From: Mycolicibacterium lutetiense
GTDB lineage: Bacteria > Actinomycetota > Actinomycetes > Mycobacteriales > Mycobacteriaceae
Assembly: GCF_017876775.1 (NCBI RefSeq)
Contig: NZ_JAGIOP010000002.1
Coordinates: 3,348,001-3,412,000, forward strand
Direction: 5' to 3'
Length of the DNA stretch: 64,000 nt
How positions within the stretch are numbered: position 1 is the stretch's first letter; the number at the start of each line of letters is the position of its first letter. The notes under the pieces were generated by a model. It saw nothing but the letters and a program-made list of their open reading frames with translations. It had not been told where the DNA came from and did not search any database. The position numbers and the translations under genes were made by a program. Below, in pieces: positions 52,199 through 62,044 of this stretch.

Positions 52199-52627
52199 AT
52201 GCTGACAAAAATATTCCGGAAGGTCTGGCTTCCGATCGCCATCGTGGTTGCCCTGTCCGTTGGCTTTCTCGCTGTGTCGCACCTGAGGACCATCTTCGGC
52301 GCGCATCCAGTGCTGGTGACACCGATCGGCGCTGACACCGCGGAGAAGTTCAATCCCAAGGTCGTCACCTACGAGGTGTACGGCTCGGGGGGTACGGCGG
52401 TGATCAACTACAAGGATCTTGACGGAAATCCACAGCGCACCGGAACCGTTGGGCTGCCCTGGAGCTTGACGTTGACGACCACGGCCCCCTCGTCGTCGCC
52501 GAACATCCTGGCCCAGACCGACGGCGACAGCATCGGTTGCCGGATCACCGTCGATGACGTCGTCAAAGACGAGAGGACGGCTACCGGAGTGAACGCACAA
52601 ACCTTCTGCCTGGTGAAGGCAGCATGA
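52199..52627 (+). CDS. mmpS: MmpS family transport accessory protein
   Basis: This 142-residue protein has one N-terminal membrane helix (~8-30) and a periplasmic Ig-like domain with [20 protein letters not shown] and [14 protein letters not shown], the MmpS signatures. It partners an MmpL RND transporter for export of lipids or siderophores. ATG 52199 with GGGAGG upstream is preferred to an in-frame ATG at 52130. Its stop overlaps the mmpL start by 4 bases (ATGA). Confidence 0.9.
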   Translation: MLTKIFRKVWLPIAIVVALSVGFLAVSHLRTIFGAHPVLVTPIGADTAEKFNPKVVTYEVYGSGGTAVINYKDLDGNPQRTGTVGLPWSLTLTTTAPSSSPNILAQTDGDSIGCRITVDDVVKDERTATGVNAQTFCLVKAA

Positions 52628-55521
52628 GCGCGCCCGTGGACGACGCCCCGACTGCTCCCGTTCCGGCCCCTCCGCGCAGGTCGCGCCCGACCATCCCCCG
52701 ACTCATCCGGATTTTCGCTGTCCCGATCATCGTGATCTGGATCGCCTTGATCGCGATACTCAACACCGTCGTGCCCCAACTTGAGGAAGTGGGCAAGATG
52801 CGGTCGGTGTCGATGAGTCCCAACGATGCGCCGTCGATGATCGCCATCAAACGTATCGGCACGAAATTCGAGGAATACCGCAGCAGTAGCTCGGTGATGA
52901 TCGTGATCGAGGGACAGGACAAGTTGGGTGCCGACGCGCACGCCTACTACGACAAGATGATCCGCGACCTGCGCGCCGACACCAAACACGTTGAGCACGT
53001 GCAGGACCTGTGGGGTGACTCGTTCACGGCAGCGGGAGCCCAGAGCGTCGACGGCAAGGCCGCGTATGCCCAGGTCTACCTCGCCGGCGATCAAGGCGAG
53101 GCATTGGCCAATGAATCGGTGGATGCCGTTCGTCAGATCGCCGAGGAGAGCCCGGCACCGCCGGGGATCAAGGCGTACGTGACGGGTGCGGCGGCGACCA
53201 GCTCGGATCAGAACAGAATCGGCGACGAGAGCATGCGGATGATCGAGATGGTCACCTTCGGGGTCATCGTCGTCATGCTGTTGGTGATCTACCGCTCCGT
53301 GACCACCACGCTCCTCCTGTGCGTACTGCTCATCGCCGGACTGACGGGTGCCAGTGGGCTCGTCGCATTCCTGGGCTACTACAACGTCTTTGGCCTGACA
53401 ACCTTCGCGACCAACATGGTGGTAACCCTGGCCATCGCTGCGGTCACCGACTACGGGATCTTTCTGGTCGGTCGATATCACGAGGCGCGCCGGGCCGGCG
53501 AGGATCGAGAATCGGCGTACTACACCATGTTTGAAGGGACGGCCCACGTTGTGCTGGCCTCCGGCCTGACCATCGCGGGCGCCACCTTCTGCCTACACTT
53601 CACCCGGTTGCCCTACTTCCAGACGATGGGCTACCCCCTGGCCGTCGGTATGGCGTTCGTTGTCGCGACAGCTCTGACATTCGGAACCGCGCTCATCTCG
53701 ATAGCCAGTCGCTGGGGCCGGTTCCTGGAGCCGCGGGGGAAGTCGAAGGCCAGGGGATGGCGCCGGGTCGGCACCGCGGCCGTTCGCTGGCCTGGCCCAC
53801 TACTGGTGTTCGCGGTATCGGCGTGCCTGCTCGGTCTGCTCGCGTTGCCCGGCTATCACACCATCTACAACGATCGGCGATATCTACCTCCGGATGTCTC
53901 GGCAAATGTCGGTTACGCGGCCGCGACCAGACATTTCTCCGAGGCCAGGATGAATCCGGACGTGATGATGATCGAGACCGACCACGATCTGCGGAATCCG
54001 GCTGACTTCCTGGTGATCAACAAGATCGCAAAGGCGTTGGCGCAGGTGCCGGGTATCGCCCAGGTGCAGACCATCACCCGCCCCGATGGCATACCCATTG
54101 AGCACTCGACGATCCCGTACTCGCTCAGCCAGAGCGGCACCGGCCAGATCATGGGCAACGACTACCAGCAGGGCGTCATCGCGAACATCCTGGCCCAGGC
54201 CGGCGAGATGCAGACCTCCATCGACACCATGGAGAAGATGCAGTCCATCACCCAGCAGATGGCTGCGGTCACCCACAGCATGGTGCAGAAGACGAAGAAG
54301 ACGTCGGCGGATACCAGTGAGGTTCGCGACCACATCGCCGACTTTGATGACTTCTTCCGGCCGATCCGAAACTACTTCTATTGGGAGCCACACTGTTTCG
54401 ATATCCCGGTGTGTTGGTCGCTGCGGTCGATATTCGACACTCTGGACGGAATCAACACGTTGTCTGACGACATTGCGGATCTAGTACCCGACCTGGAGCG
54501 CCTGGACGCCCTGATGCCGCAGTTGGTCGCCTTGATGCCGTCGATGATCCAGTCGATGAAGAACCAGAAACAGATGATGCTCAACCAGTATCAGGTTCAG
54601 AAGACCCAGCAGGACCAGACCATGGCGCAGCAGAAGGACAGCACCGCGATGGGAGAGGCGTTCGACAAAGCCCAGAACGATGATTCGTTCTACATTCCCC
54701 CGGAAGCATTCGAAACCGACGATTTTCAACGTGGCATGAAGCTGATGATGTCGCCGGATGGAAAGGCCGTGCGGTTCACCATCATTCATGAAGGTGATCC
54801 GCTGACGCCCGAAGGCACGGCCCGTTCCGAGCTGCTCAAGAACGCTGCGGCCTCGGCCATCAGGGGAACACCGTGGGAGGGATCCTCGGTCTACCTTGGC
54901 GGTACCGCGGCGATGTTCAAGGACATGCAGCAGGGCGCCGACTACGACCTGCTGATCGCGGCAACGGCTGCGCTGATGTTGATCCTCGTCATCATGATGA
55001 TCCTCACCCGGGCCCTGGTGGCCGCGGCTGTCATCGTCGGCACCGTCGTGGTCAGCTTGGCCACCGCCTTCGGGCTCTCTGTGGTGATCTGGCAGCACAT
55101 CGTCGGGATACCGCTGCACTGGATGGTGCTACCGATGTCGGTCATCGTGCTGGTGGCCGTCGGCGCGGACTACAACCTGTTGCTGGTATCGAGAATGAAA
55201 GAAGAGATCCACGCCGGGTTGAAGACCGGCACCATTCGCGCCATGGGCGGCAGTGGCCCCGTGGTCACCGCAGCGGGGCTGGTGTTCGCGTTCACCATGG
55301 CGTCGATGGCAGTGAGCAAGCTGATCGTCATCGGCCAGGTCGGAACCACAATCGGCCTCGGGCTGCTGTTCGACACGTTCGTCATCCGGGCATTGATGAC
55401 ACCGTCCATCGCCACGCTGCTCGGACGGTGGTTCTGGTGGCCGCAGCGGGTGCGCCCGCGCCCGCACCGTTCGCCATGGCCCACGCCCATCCAGCGCGAA
55501 CCACAAGAGGTGGTGTCCTAA
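52624..55521 (+). CDS. mmpL: MmpL family RND transporter (MmpL4/5-like)
   Basis: This 965-residue transporter has the RND layout: helix 1, a large periplasmic loop, helices 2-6, a second loop with a long Gln/Met-rich coiled coil (~520-680), and helices 7-12. The proton-relay Asp-Tyr pairs are in [16 protein letters not shown] and [15 protein letters not shown]. Length is that of MmpL4/MmpL5, which with MmpS export mycobactin-type siderophores or drugs; glycopeptidolipid transporters are also in this group. The actual cargo cannot be read from sequence. Convergent with the HadAB gene. Confidence 0.93.
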   Translation: MSAPVDDAPTAPVPAPPRRSRPTIPRLIRIFAVPIIVIWIALIAILNTVVPQLEEVGKMRSVSMSPNDAPSMIAIKRIGTKFEEYRSSSSVMIVIEGQDKLGADAHAYYDKMIRDLRADTKHVEHVQDLWGDSFTAAGAQSVDGKAAYAQVYLAGDQGEALANESVDAVRQIAEESPAPPGIKAYVTGAAATSSDQNRIGDESMRMIEMVTFGVIVVMLLVIYRSVTTTLLLCVLLIAGLTGASGLVAFLGYYNVFGLTTFATNMVVTLAIAAVTDYGIFLVGRYHEARRAGEDRESAYYTMFEGTAHVVLASGLTIAGATFCLHFTRLPYFQTMGYPLAVGMAFVVATALTFGTALISIASRWGRFLEPRGKSKARGWRRVGTAAVRWPGPLLVFAVSACLLGLLALPGYHTIYNDRRYLPPDVSANVGYAAATRHFSEARMNPDVMMIETDHDLRNPADFLVINKIAKALAQVPGIAQVQTITRPDGIPIEHSTIPYSLSQSGTGQIMGNDYQQGVIANILAQAGEMQTSIDTMEKMQSITQQMAAVTHSMVQKTKKTSADTSEVRDHIADFDDFFRPIRNYFYWEPHCFDIPVCWSLRSIFDTLDGINTLSDDIADLVPDLERLDALMPQLVALMPSMIQSMKNQKQMMLNQYQVQKTQQDQTMAQQKDSTAMGEAFDKAQNDDSFYIPPEAFETDDFQRGMKLMMSPDGKAVRFTIIHEGDPLTPEGTARSELLKNAAASAIRGTPWEGSSVYLGGTAAMFKDMQQGADYDLLIAATAALMLILVIMMILTRALVAAAVIVGTVVVSLATAFGLSVVIWQHIVGIPLHWMVLPMSVIVLVAVGADYNLLLVSRMKEEIHAGLKTGTIRAMGGSGPVVTAAGLVFAFTMASMAVSKLIVIGQVGTTIGLGLLFDTFVIRALMTPSIATLLGRWFWWPQRVRPRPHRSPWPTPIQREPQEVVS

Positions 55522-55582
55522 AGCGTGCGGTCGATCACGTGCTCCGACAGGGCTTCGAACGGGACTTGAGGCAACAGCCGGC

Positions 55583-56611
55583 TCAGCTGAAGCAGATGTT
55601 CAACGTCGCCAGGCCGAAGATCTTCTTGCCCTCGGACTTCGCCGCGACCAGGACGACGCCGGTACGGGTCTCGGGGTCCAGCGACTTGATCTTTCCGCTG
55701 AACTCGATATCGCAGCCCTCCTTGGCCGACACAATCGCCGGCTGGGACAACCGCACCGCGTAGCGGGTCACGGCACCGGGGTCGCCCGACCATGCCGAGA
55801 CGAACCCGGCACCCAGTCCCATGGTGAGCATGCCGTGGGCGATCACATCGGGAAGTCCGGCGAGTTTGGCGATGTCCTCGTCCCAGTGAATGGGGTTGGC
55901 ATCGCCGGCCACGCCGGCGTAGTTCACCAGGTCGCCGCGGGACAGCCGGGTGTGGTGCACCCCGAGTTGATCGCCGACCTTCAGGTCATCGAAGGACGGT
56001 GTTCCCGGCGTGCGGGTGAGACCCTCCTCGGAGATCCGCACCTCACCTTCGGGGCGGACGGTCTTCTGGTAATCGGCATCGGATGCGCCGATTCCGGAGA
56101 AGTCCACGTCGTGCATCATCGCGTTCTGGACGGCGGTCATCGTCGCCGGATTGATGTCGTCGGCGGTGACGCCGACGACGGTGGTGTGCAGTGTGTGGAC
56201 CCGTTCGCCGGCAGTGTCGGTGAAGGTGTTGGTGACGGTGATCAAGTCGCGGCCGGCGATCCTGCGGACCGCCGTCAACTCGATGTCGATCTTCAGCTCG
56301 TCGCCGGCCACGATCGGCCGGTGCTGCTCGAAGACTTCCTCGGTCTGCAGGTAGGTGTCGTACCCGACGACCACCGATTCGAACATGCGCCGATTACAGG
56401 CCATGGCCGGAGTCGACGTGAAGGTCAGCGGCGCGACCAGCCCGGAGTACCCCAGCTTCGCGGCGGCTTCGACGTCCCAGTGGGCAGGGTGGTAGTCCTG
56501 CACGGCACGGGCGTACTCGCGTACCTTCTCGCGGCCGACCAAATACGGGCCGTCGGCCTCGTAGTAGTGGCCGAGCCGGGCTTCGAGCGCCGATGCGTCT
56601 GGTGCGGTCAT
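55583..56611 (-). CDS. Fused HadA-HadB-type (3R)-hydroxyacyl-ACP/CoA dehydratase
   Basis: This 342-residue protein joins the two hot-dog subunits that are separate HadA and HadB in the mycolate FAS-II system. The N-terminal half (~10-160: YLVGREKVREYARAVQ, GLVAPLTF) is HadA-like and non-catalytic. The C-terminal half (~195-342: LSRGDLVNYAGVAGDANPIHWDED, IAHGMLTMG) is HadB-like with the catalytic Asp and His in DANPIHWD. The fusion is a recognised actinobacterial type. It dehydrates beta-hydroxyacyl thioesters. ATG 56611 is used; residues upstream are not family-like. The PadR gene lies 129 bp upstream. Confidence 0.9.
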   Translation of the reverse strand: MTAPDASALEARLGHYYEADGPYLVGREKVREYARAVQDYHPAHWDVEAAAKLGYSGLVAPLTFTSTPAMACNRRMFESVVVGYDTYLQTEEVFEQHRPIVAGDELKIDIELTAVRRIAGRDLITVTNTFTDTAGERVHTLHTTVVGVTADDINPATMTAVQNAMMHDVDFSGIGASDADYQKTVRPEGEVRISEEGLTRTPGTPSFDDLKVGDQLGVHHTRLSRGDLVNYAGVAGDANPIHWDEDIAKLAGLPDVIAHGMLTMGLGAGFVSAWSGDPGAVTRYAVRLSQPAIVSAKEGCDIEFSGKIKSLDPETRTGVVLVAAKSEGKKIFGLATLNICFS

Positions 56612-56740
56612 GAATGTGCTCAACTTTTCTATCGGCTTGTTCGCTGAAGCCGACGAAAGCACAGTAACGTCTGGCCGGCGCCAGCCGTACAACTGGCAGC
56701 GTTCGACGAGAATCTGGGTCGGCAGTTCGGGCTCGCTCAA

Positions 56741-57319
56741 CTACCCGATTGAAGGTCGGTCCCCGGCTGCCAGTCGCTGTTCGATGACCGTCAGTGCCCG
56801 GCCCGCCCAGTCGATGTTCTCTTCTTCGAACCGGATTCCCCGCAGCAAGGTCAGGTAGGGGCCGATGCGCTCGGCCTCGGCCAGGTAGGCGTCTTCGGTA
56901 CGCCCGGCGAGAAGGTGGTCCTGCGTCCGCCGGTAGCGCGCGAGTTTCGCCGAAGCCCAGCGCAGCCGGTCGGTGAGGGCGTCGCGGACGGCCCCGATGT
57001 TGCCGGAGTCCACCGCTTGGACCTGTACCAGGAGGTCTTCGCGAATCGCCCCGGGTTTTGTCGGCACCTCGGTGAACTCGAGCAGCGCCTGCCGTCCGGC
57101 GTCGGTAAGTGAGTAGAGGCGCTTATTCGGCCGCCGGTCCTGTTCAACGAGTCGGGCGTCGATGAGCCCATCGGCGGCCATGCGGTCCAGTTCGCGGTAG
57201 AGCTGCTGGGGGGTGGCCATCCAGAAGTTGGCGACCGACGCGTCGAACCCTTTCGCCAGGTCATAGCCGGATGCCTCGCCGTCGAGCAGGGCGGCCAGGA
57301 CTGCGTCGCGTAACGCCAT
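56741..57319 (-). CDS. PadR family transcriptional regulator
   Basis: This 192-residue protein has an N-terminal PadR winged helix (~1-85: LRDAVLAALLDGEASGYDLA, QQLYRELDRMAADGLI, wing RPNKRLYSLTDAGRQ) and a C-terminal Vir-type dimerisation domain (~95-180). It lies between the fused dehydratase gene (same strand) and the divergent SnoaL-like gene. A 19-bp palindrome overlapping the SnoaL-gene promoter is a likely binding site. ATG 57319 with TAGCAT 6 nt upstream. Confidence 0.88.
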   Translation of the reverse strand: MALRDAVLAALLDGEASGYDLAKGFDASVANFWMATPQQLYRELDRMAADGLIDARLVEQDRRPNKRLYSLTDAGRQALLEFTEVPTKPGAIREDLLVQVQAVDSGNIGAVRDALTDRLRWASAKLARYRRTQDHLLAGRTEDAYLAEAERIGPYLTLLRGIRFEEENIDWAGRALTVIEQRLAAGDRPSIG

Positions 57320-57325
57320 GAGCCG

Positions 57326-57331
57326 ATGCTA
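57326..57331 (-). promoter_or_regulatory. -10 hexamer TAGCAT for padR (leaderless)
   Basis: TAGCAT on the reverse strand ends 6 nt before the ATG at 57319; no ribosome binding site lies between. Confidence 0.4.
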
Positions 57332-57347
57332 GCAGCGAAGTGATTAA

Positions 57348-57385
57348 TCAATATGTTGACTATTGAAAAGGGTCGGGCCTAGCAT
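57348..57385 (+). promoter_or_regulatory. SnoaL-gene promoter with overlapping palindromic operator
   Basis: TTGACT (57356-57361) and TAGCAT (57380-57385) form a -35/-10 pair with an 18-bp spacer. The palindrome TCAATA-N7-TATTGA (57348-57353, 57361-57366) covers the -35, so a bound regulator such as the adjacent PadR would block the promoter. Confidence 0.55.
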
Positions 57386-57421
57386 CGCGGCTAGTCAGAC
57401 GAATTGGGTATGGAGGTTCAG

Positions 57422-57844
57422 ATGCATCCGTTCCGTGAGGCAGTGGAGGCTCGCGACGAGGCCGCGATCGAGGCACTGTTGGCCGACAATGTCGTGTTCA
57501 CCAGCCCGGTGGCCTTCGCGCCGTATCCGGGTAAGCCGATCACCGCGGCGATCCTGCGCGGGGTTATGCGGGTCTTCGAGGACTTCCGGTATATCCGGGA
57601 GATCGCCGATGCGTCAGGACACGACCATGCCCTGGTCTTCGAGGCCACCGTCAACGGCAAGAAGATCACCGGGTGCGACTTTCTGCATCACGATGACGAC
57701 GGCAAGATCGACGACTTCATGGTGATGGTTCGGCCACTGTCCGGTGCGACCGCGCTGTCCGAGGCCATGGCTGCGCAGTTCGACCAGATCAAACAAGAAG
57801 CCGCAGAACAGATTCAGCGAGAGTCCGCGACGCCTACGTCCTGA
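57422..57844 (+). CDS. SnoaL-like (NTF2-fold) protein
   Basis: This 140-residue protein has the cone-shaped NTF2/SnoaL fold: AVEARDEAAIEALLADNVVFTSP at the start, AFEATVNGK-type strand (VFEATVNGKKITGCDF) and KIDDFMVMVRPL at the end. Such proteins are ligand-binding or isomerase/hydratase enzymes, often on small lipids or steroids. ATG 57422 is set by GGAGG five bases upstream. It is divergent from padR and probably under its control. Its specific role is unknown. Confidence 0.8.
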   Translation: MHPFREAVEARDEAAIEALLADNVVFTSPVAFAPYPGKPITAAILRGVMRVFEDFRYIREIADASGHDHALVFEATVNGKKITGCDFLHHDDDGKIDDFMVMVRPLSGATALSEAMAAQFDQIKQEAAEQIQRESATPTS

Positions 57845-57874
57845 TCAGCGGCTTGCCGCTTACGGCCTGATCAG
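57841..57874. terminator. Inverted repeat between the convergent SnoaL and lipase-like genes
   Basis: CTGATCAG occurs at 57841-57848 and 57867-57874 as inverted arms around an 18-bp centre that contains a small CGGC/GCCG stem. The element includes both genes' stop codons. Termination function is inferred from position. Confidence 0.4.
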
Positions 57875-59746
57875 CGTCCCCGCATCCGAAGCCGCCTTCT
57901 GCAGCTCCGGAATCGTCATGTCGGCGTAGTCGGCGTTAACCGGCCCTGACACATTCCCCAGCCACGGCACCACGCCGGGGTCCGGGTTCACGCCCAGGTG
58001 GTAGGCCTGGACGCCGGGCAGGTGGTACTGCAGGAAGTTGACGAAGATGTCGACGACGAAGATGAGGCCCCCGATCGGTCCGGTCTTCAACAGCGCGGCC
58101 GAGTTCATCAGCGGGATGGCAGCGTCGGGATTGCCGATCATCACGATCGCGCCGTAGTGCGGCTTGCTTCCTCCGCCGGGCACGTATTCCGGCACGAACG
58201 GCTGGAGTCCGGGCAGATCGGTGGAGAAGTAGGCCGCGGTGTCGCCGTAGGTCAGGACGTTGACGAACCCGGAGTCAGCGCCGTTGCCCGGCACCGTGGA
58301 GTTGAGGCCGGGGCCCTCGAAACCGATGCCGCCCACGCCCGTCTGTTGCGCAACGTACTGGGCTTCCCAGGCGCCCAGTGAGTGGCCGGTGACGAAGATG
58401 TCTTCCTTGCGGTAGCCCTGCGCGATCGCCGCGGCCTCGACCTCCTGCTGGAAGGCCACCGCGTCGATGAATGCCTGTGGTGTGGTGTCGGTGAAGATCA
58501 CCTGCATGTCGGTCACCACCTGGGACACCGCGATCAGCGGGTTGTGCAGCAGGTTCGTCCCGCCCGTCGTGCCCTGGTAGGCAATGATGATCTGGCCATC
58601 GGGTGTCACCCACGTCTTGGCGGACATCCCGGTCAGGATGTTGTGGGATTCCATCTGCTTGCCGTTGACCACGAACGGTTTCAGATCGCCGGGGGCGCCG
58701 CCCCACACGTAGGCGGTGGTCGCTGCGTTGAGGAACTGGGACACCGTGGGGGTCTGGCCCGTGGTGGGTCCGTCGTAGATCATCGGCGGTGGCACCGGTT
58801 GTGCGGCAGGAGTTTTGGTCAGCCCCAGATGAGCTTCGATCTCACGGAACGCCGCGAACAGCGCATTGTTGATCGGTGAGAAGTCGATCGGACTCTTCGG
58901 GCCGTTGGCGGAGACGGTGATGTCCAGCACCTGCAGCACGGTGTTGACGATGCGGCCCGGCAGCTGGGCGATCTTGGCGATCGGCGACAGCGGCTCCGGG
59001 GGCTTCGGTGTCGTCGTGGTTGTGGTGCTGACTGCGGCGACCTTGGCGGTCAGCGGGATGGTCTTCGCGGTGATGTCGGGGACAGTTCGAACGATCGCTG
59101 TGAGATCCGGCGGCGTGGCCGCGGCCGCCGGCGTCTGCGCGATCAGCGTCCGCGCTGGGGACGTCTCCGCGTCAGACAGTGCGGACGGAGTGATCGCCGC
59201 ACGGCGCTTGGTGGTGAGGCGGGCCGAGAAATCCGACCTGGCCGGTCGGGTGCCGTCGGCCCGGAGCGAGGCGTCCGGCTTGATGGCCCGGAGTTTCTCG
59301 CGGACGATGTCGGTGATCGACTCCGGTTTCGACTCCGGCGCCGACTCGGGCGCCGACTCGGACTGCGGCGTGGTCGAATTCGGCGTGGGGGTGGAGGTCT
59401 GACCGGTCGTTGCATCGTCGTCTGAGCGTGTGACGTCAGGGGCTGCGGTGTCGACGGATTTCTGGGTGCCGGTCTTCGTGAGCGACGAGGGTCGCTTCGG
59501 ACGGGTGCCCAGGCGCCGGTTGGCCGGTTTCTTGGGCCCGTGGCCGGTTCCGGCACTCGAATGGCTTGACGTTTGGCCTGAGGTTTGGCCTGAGGAAGCA
59601 GAGTTACCGGGGTCCGCCCATGCCACGGCATGACCGCTGGTGCCTGCGATCCCGACACCGATACCGATACCGACCGCCATGATCGACAGGCCGTAGCGGA
59701 GTGGCATGCGGTTGGCGTTCTCCGGGCAGCGCGAAGTGTGCACCAT
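57860..59746 (-). CDS. Large secreted lipase-like protein with disordered N-terminal region
   Basis: This 628-residue protein starts with a long mycobacterial-type signal (hydrophobic YGLSIMAVGIGIGVGIAG, cleavage near AWADP). About 200 residues rich in Ser, Thr, Pro and Glu follow (PESAPESKPES repeats), then a middle region and an alpha/beta-hydrolase domain. The nucleophile Ser456 lies in VTGHSLGAWEAQ, preceded by QIIIAYQGTTGG, a class-3 lipase-like strand. A later Asp (YGDTAAYF) and His may complete a triad. Export to the envelope or outside is likely. ATG 59746 is chosen for GGGGG 9 bases upstream; ATG 59767 is possible. Confidence 0.8.
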   Translation of the reverse strand: MVHTSRCPENANRMPLRYGLSIMAVGIGIGVGIAGTSGHAVAWADPGNSASSGQTSGQTSSHSSAGTGHGPKKPANRRLGTRPKRPSSLTKTGTQKSVDTAAPDVTRSDDDATTGQTSTPTPNSTTPQSESAPESAPESKPESITDIVREKLRAIKPDASLRADGTRPARSDFSARLTTKRRAAITPSALSDAETSPARTLIAQTPAAAATPPDLTAIVRTVPDITAKTIPLTAKVAAVSTTTTTTPKPPEPLSPIAKIAQLPGRIVNTVLQVLDITVSANGPKSPIDFSPINNALFAAFREIEAHLGLTKTPAAQPVPPPMIYDGPTTGQTPTVSQFLNAATTAYVWGGAPGDLKPFVVNGKQMESHNILTGMSAKTWVTPDGQIIIAYQGTTGGTNLLHNPLIAVSQVVTDMQVIFTDTTPQAFIDAVAFQQEVEAAAIAQGYRKEDIFVTGHSLGAWEAQYVAQQTGVGGIGFEGPGLNSTVPGNGADSGFVNVLTYGDTAAYFSTDLPGLQPFVPEYVPGGGSKPHYGAIVMIGNPDAAIPLMNSAALLKTGPIGGLIFVVDIFVNFLQYHLPGVQAYHLGVNPDPGVVPWLGNVSGPVNADYADMTIPELQKAASDAGTLIRP

Positions 59747-59933
59747 TAACGATGTCCCCCTTGACATTTTCCGACGATGTGCGCACTCACCGGTGACGGG
59801 AATGCCGGCCGCCGCGAACACATGCCGGGTAAATGTATGACATCGGTCGATGTCATTGAGGCGTTTTGCCCGGGTCGGTCAGCGCCGCCGAATTTCCGAT
59901 CCGGACCGGGCCCCGGCCGTCGTAGTGTCAGGT

Positions 59934-60380
59934 ATGCGTTCACTCAGGGGTGTCGTCGGACTAACTGTCGTTGTCGTGTTGGCCGCAGGATGCAGCACGA
60001 CGACGGGAACACCTGTGGCGCAAATGACCAGCGCCACAACATCCCCACGCGATACGAGTGAACCGACTCGCACGACGACCGAGTCACCCAAGGCGGCGGA
60101 GCCGACGGGCGCACCGGTGGGTACGGCGGTCATGAAGGTTCTCGGCGGCACCGCTCCGGTGACGATCCGCTACCGGATCAACGGCGGTGCGGAACACACC
60201 GAGCCGAATGTGACGCTTCCGTGGGAAAAGTAGTACTCCGTCTACGAGGAACTGGAGTCGGAGGTGGCCGCTGACGGCGGAAGCACCGAACTGACCTGTT
60301 CGATCATCATGGACGGCGACAAACTGGTGTCGTTCAAGACTGAGGTGAAGCCGGTGTGCAACTTCTCCTACTGGGGCTAG
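59934..60380 (+). pseudogene. MmpS-like lipoprotein gene interrupted by one in-frame amber codon
   Basis: A lipoprotein signal with lipobox (VVLAAGC at residues ~15-21) leads a Thr/Ser-rich linker and a beta-rich domain (GTAPVTIRYRINGGAEHTE). TAG at 60231-60233 (codon 100) stops the frame after LPWEK, yet the same frame continues for 48 more sense codons (YSVYEELESEVAADGGSTEL...VCNFSYWG) to a TAG at 60378. The continued part completes the Ig-like fold typical of MmpS-like proteins, including a cysteine pair. A CAG to TAG change is the simplest cause. Unless suppressed, the product is truncated. Confidence 0.75.
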
Positions 60381-60685
60381 CGACATCGGTTGCCCGTGCC
60401 GCCGCGGTGAGTGGTCGTGGTGCCTGCTCGACGACGAGAACTGCACGTTTCAGAGGATTAGCTGCGGTGCAACAGGCCGGCGCGCGACGAGGACAGCGGG
60501 GCCAGTTTTGTCAAATTCAGAAGTGTGAATTACGTCTCTGTTGAACCGCATTGGGTGCTTATTTGCAGCCTAAGAGGGATCCTTAACAAGTCCACGGCCA
60601 ACTCGATGCATCGCCTCAGCTTGGCCAAGCACTCTTGATTCGTGAGTGTGAAAGTGTCGTGAAGCTCCGCTGGAGGTCATTGAAC
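60381..60685. other. Intergenic region without a recognised gene
   Basis: About 305 bp, more A+T-rich than its surroundings, with an AATTC/GAATT inverted repeat near 60515-60535. I see no gene or clear promoter, only the GGAGG that serves the next short gene. Confidence 0.4.
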
Positions 60686-60952
60686 ATGGCGACAAAAGCT
60701 GCCGGCTCGACGGTCATCGAGCTGGCGACGCACCCGCTGTGGTGTTCATCGCAGCGGTACGCCCGTGAGCTTGCCGCGGCCAAGCGCAGGCACCCGTCGT
60801 CCTATCGGCTCGACGACGAGGGTGACACGTTCGACGGGGAATCTCAACGGGCTTCGCAGTCGGGGTTGCGCACCAACGCCCTGGTGACCCCTCTGGCCTG
60901 CGCGCGGGTCCTCAGTTTGCATGGTCCCCGCGGCGAGGTTGTCGCGGACTGA
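60686..60952 (+). CDS. Small hypothetical protein
   Basis: This 88-residue basic-to-neutral protein (MATKAAGSTVIELATHPLW at the start) has no recognised domain, signal or membrane segment. ATG 60686 has GGAGG at a good 9-base spacing and the frame has high third-position GC. A longer start at 60635 lacks such a signal. It stands alone between the broken lipoprotein gene and the transpeptidase gene. Function unknown, and a real gene is likely but not certain. Confidence 0.5.
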   Translation: MATKAAGSTVIELATHPLWCSSQRYARELAAAKRRHPSSYRLDDEGDTFDGESQRASQSGLRTNALVTPLACARVLSLHGPRGEVVAD

Positions 60953-61114
60953 CGCGGAGGATCCGCGTCGCCGTTTGCGACGGCTGGGTGCCGTGGCCGA
61001 AACGTGACGAACACTTGACCGAATTGTCTACGTGTGACTACACATTCGGGCCGCTGCGGGCCAATACCATGACATCGTTCAAGATCATGGGGGCATCGCA
61101 GAGGGATCGGTTTG

Positions 61115-61924
61115 ATGCGCGCGGTTTTTCAGGGTGTTCTCGTACTGGTCGTGGTCACCATGACCTACTTCTCCGGCGGTAACAACAGCGTCGACACTGC
61201 GGCGGTGAGTCTTCCGCTGACGTCGACCATCGAATCGATCGCGCCGTCCGAGGGCGCCGTCGTCGGTGTGGGACATCCGGTGGTGGTGACGTTCAAGAAC
61301 CCGGTCACCAACCGCCCGGTGGTGGAACGTGCCCTCGGGCTCAAGTCGACACCGACTCGCGCGGGCACCTACGAGTGGCTCGACGCCAACGTCGTGTCGT
61401 GGAAACCGGCCGAGTTCTGGCCGGCGCACAGCACCGTGATGCTGTCTGTCGGCGGAATGCGGACCGAATTTCAAACGGGGCCAGCCGTTATCGGTGTCGC
61501 CGACATCTCCGACCACACCTTCACGGTGACCATCGACGGACTCGGTGAAGATCCGCCGATTGATTTACCGGCTCCGCATCACCTGCCGCACGCCGGCGAA
61601 GCGGGTGTGCTGCTGGCCTCCATGGGACGTCCCGAATATGCGACTCCGGTCGGCACCTACGCCGTTCTAGGGAAAGACCGCACCGTGAAGATGGATTCGA
61701 GCAGCGTCGGTATTCCCGTCGATGCTCCTGACGGGTATCTCCTCGACGTGGAGTACGCGGTCCGCTTCACCCAGCGGGGTCTGTTCGTGCATTCGGCGCC
61801 GTGGGCCGTGCCGTCGATGGGGCTGGACAACACCAGCCATGGCTGCATCAGCCTGATCCCGGCTGCCGCGGAGTGGTACTTCAACACCGTGCATATCGGC
61901 GACCCGGTGATCGTCCAGGAGTAG
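61115..61924 (+). CDS. L,D-transpeptidase (YkuD family)
   Basis: This 269-residue exported enzyme has an N-terminal hydrophobic segment (~3-20), an Ig-like domain (~35-130: SIAPSEGAVVGVGHPVVVTF, typical of mycobacterial Ldt proteins) and a YkuD domain (~145-269). The catalytic motif is SHGCISL with Cys244 and His242, and FVHSAPW carries the other conserved His. It makes 3-3 cross-links in peptidoglycan. It is shorter than LdtMt2 and lacks the longer C-terminal extension. ATG 61115 has GAGGG upstream. A strong hairpin follows the gene. Confidence 0.88.
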   Translation: MRAVFQGVLVLVVVTMTYFSGGNNSVDTAAVSLPLTSTIESIAPSEGAVVGVGHPVVVTFKNPVTNRPVVERALGLKSTPTRAGTYEWLDANVVSWKPAEFWPAHSTVMLSVGGMRTEFQTGPAVIGVADISDHTFTVTIDGLGEDPPIDLPAPHHLPHAGEAGVLLASMGRPEYATPVGTYAVLGKDRTVKMDSSSVGIPVDAPDGYLLDVEYAVRFTQRGLFVHSAPWAVPSMGLDNTSHGCISLIPAAAEWYFNTVHIGDPVIVQE

Positions 61925-61986
61925 CGAATCCTGCTGTGAGGTAGGGACAACGCACGCCATCACATCTACGCCATCACATCTGAAGA

Positions 61987-62030
61987 CACAGAAAAGGCGC
62001 CTGGCTCGCAAGCCAGGCGCCTTTTCTGTG
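61987..62030. terminator. Bidirectional intrinsic terminator
   Basis: A perfect 20-bp stem (61987-62006 with 62011-62030) and 4-base loop CGCA, with AAAA on the left arm and TTTT on the right arm. This is the most canonical terminator in the window and serves the convergent transpeptidase and Pro/Ala-rich genes. Confidence 0.85.
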
Positions 62031-62044
62031 CGCTAGGGGTGGGA

